From Alphaproteobacteria bacterium (GTDB lineage: Bacteria; Pseudomonadota; Alphaproteobacteria; JALRGP01), in assembly GCA_023259685.1 (NCBI GenBank), contig JALRGP010000058.1:1-6673 (forward strand): 6,673 nucleotides of DNA, given 5' to 3'. Shown in pieces: positions 5,921 through 6,673 of the stretch; position 1 is the stretch's first letter, and the number at the start of each line of letters is the position of its first letter. The translations under genes and the position numbers were made by a program. The notes under the pieces were generated by a model. That model saw only the letters and a program-made list of their open reading frames with translations. It did no database searches and was not told where the DNA came from.

Positions 5921-6654
5921 TTAATTGACAACATAAATGTTAGTATTGGAATCGTTTGTCCATGTCATTTTAAATGTTGTTTTTCCAATAAGTTGAATAC
6001 GCGATTTTCCGGACACAGGTCATGCTTTAGACGTAAAAATAATGCTGCCCTTTGGTGCTTCGTTTTCTAATTTTTTTGCAAGACTTTCCATGATGTTTGG
6101 GGGGCAACATAAAGAGGATATCCAAATAAATAATTTTGGATTTTTCGTCGAAGGTGCTTTTTGTTTGACGAGATCTTTAAAATTAATTTTGAATACATCT
6201 TCCAATATGTATTCAATTTTAGATATTTCTTTTTTATATTGAGGATATTTTGCAACCAATTCCTTTCGTCCATCGGTTGCTTCTTTGTGGCAAGTTTCTA
6301 CAATTTCAACGCCGATGGCTTTAGAAAATTTTGTGTAAAAAGCAAACATCAAAGGAACAAGCCCGCGACCAGATCCAATATCAAGAAAAACAACATTTTT
6401 TTCATCCTTAAAAATTTCAGGATGAATATTTTTCGCATGATGAACAATATCCCAAAAACCTTGGATGATCATTTCTCCATAAGTCACGGATGTTTTTGAT
6501 TTTTCTTCAATACTTTTTTTTCTTAATCAGAAATTTTTTGCCAATTTTGGCTAAATACATCATTGATGATCGATTGAAGATCTTTGGCTGATTCAATGGC
6601 TGCAAAAGATGTTGATAACGCAGAAAAAGCTAACAATACAATATACTTTTTCAA
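5921..6654 (-). pseudogene. Broken gene for a secreted DOT1-like SAM-dependent methyltransferase
   Basis: The minus strand encodes three collinear pieces of what looks like one protein of about 244 residues. Piece 1 (6654-6526, TTG start, possibly earlier beyond the window) is a Sec signal peptide, LKKYIVLLAFSALSTSFA, with probable cleavage after SFA, then a linker ending QNWQKISD at TAA 6525-6523. Piece 2 (6526-6023), in another frame, begins LRKKSIEEKSKTS and runs into the methyltransferase core, which could also start at GTG 6487. Counting from that codon, it has TYGE (2-5), the SAM-binding motif I VVFLDIGSGRGLVPL (32-46), the motif II GVEI (59-62), an acidic EDVF (96-99) and the strand GSIIFTSKA (147-155). 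Piece 3, after an in-frame TGA (6022-6020), has 32 codons to TAA 5923-5921, including TFKMTWTND, resembling the DOT1 'VSWTGKPVSYYLH' strand pair. YGE plus this topology fits DOT1-like lysine methyltransferases better than generic ones, but the catalytic NNF motif is replaced by ISSLCCPPN. Two lesions argue for inactivation; reinitiation at GTG 6487 could still give a truncated cytosolic product. Confidence 0.75.
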
Positions 6655-6673
6655 AATAAGGGTGTTGATATAA

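Noticed and set aside
6020..6022. TGA read as tryptophan (altered genetic code)
   Set aside because: The other genes in the window end without internal TGA and use TGG for tryptophan, including within the methyltransferase core, so reassignment has no support beyond this one codon.
6161..6499. Plus-strand open frame of 112 codons across the methyltransferase region
   Set aside because: It is antisense to the methyltransferase core, rich in Phe/Ile/Asn as expected from the complement of a Lys-rich gene, and has no domain-like pattern.
6514..6521. Programmed frameshifting at the A8 tract in the minus-strand gene
   Set aside because: The tract lies after the TAA that ends the signal-peptide frame, so slippage there cannot join the two parts.

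Overview
This is an AT-rich window (roughly 35-40 % GC by eye) with dense bacterial genes and short gaps. GatC and ProA resemble proteobacterial, probably alphaproteobacterial, proteins. A type VI secretion (T6SS) sheath/tube cassette lies among housekeeping genes, and a decaying secreted DOT1-like methyltransferase gene lies beside it. Together these suggest a host-associated alphaproteobacterium, perhaps an intracellular symbiont of protists (Holosporales-like). That placement is inference; no rRNA or other taxonomic marker is present.

Layout: bases 1-129 hold the 3' end of an unrecognised gene. proA (211-1410) encodes gamma-glutamyl phosphate reductase of proline synthesis. A tight block follows: tssB (1507-2064), tssC (2088-3518) and a divergent Hcp-like gene (3536-4123). 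This is the contractile sheath plus the inner tube of a T6SS, without baseplate, membrane-complex, VgrG or ClpV genes in the window. A 13-bp inverted repeat separates it from gatC-gatA (4183-5891), two subunits of the tRNA-dependent amidotransferase; gatB does not follow. A strong intrinsic terminator overlaps the gatA stop codon. It also faces a convergent minus-strand gene (5921 to at least 6654).

That last gene is the most unusual item. Its longest open stretch (6020-6487) encodes a SAM-dependent methyltransferase core with DOT1-type motifs. Beyond both ends of this stretch the coding potential continues. Upstream, in another frame, is a Sec signal peptide and short linker (6526-6654). Downstream, in the same frame past one TGA, are 32 more codons resembling the C-terminal part of DOT1 domains. 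A one-base frame correction plus one stop-codon reversal rebuilds a continuous secreted protein of about 244 residues. I read it as a recently inactivated exported DOT1-like methyltransferase, possibly a former host-directed effector.

Functional links: the T6SS trio should form one transcription unit, because tssC and hcp each have a strong Shine-Dalgarno site 6 nt before the start and very short gaps. The apparent first genes of units (proA, tssB, gatC) have no clear Shine-Dalgarno. No mobile element, RNA gene or CRISPR array was seen.
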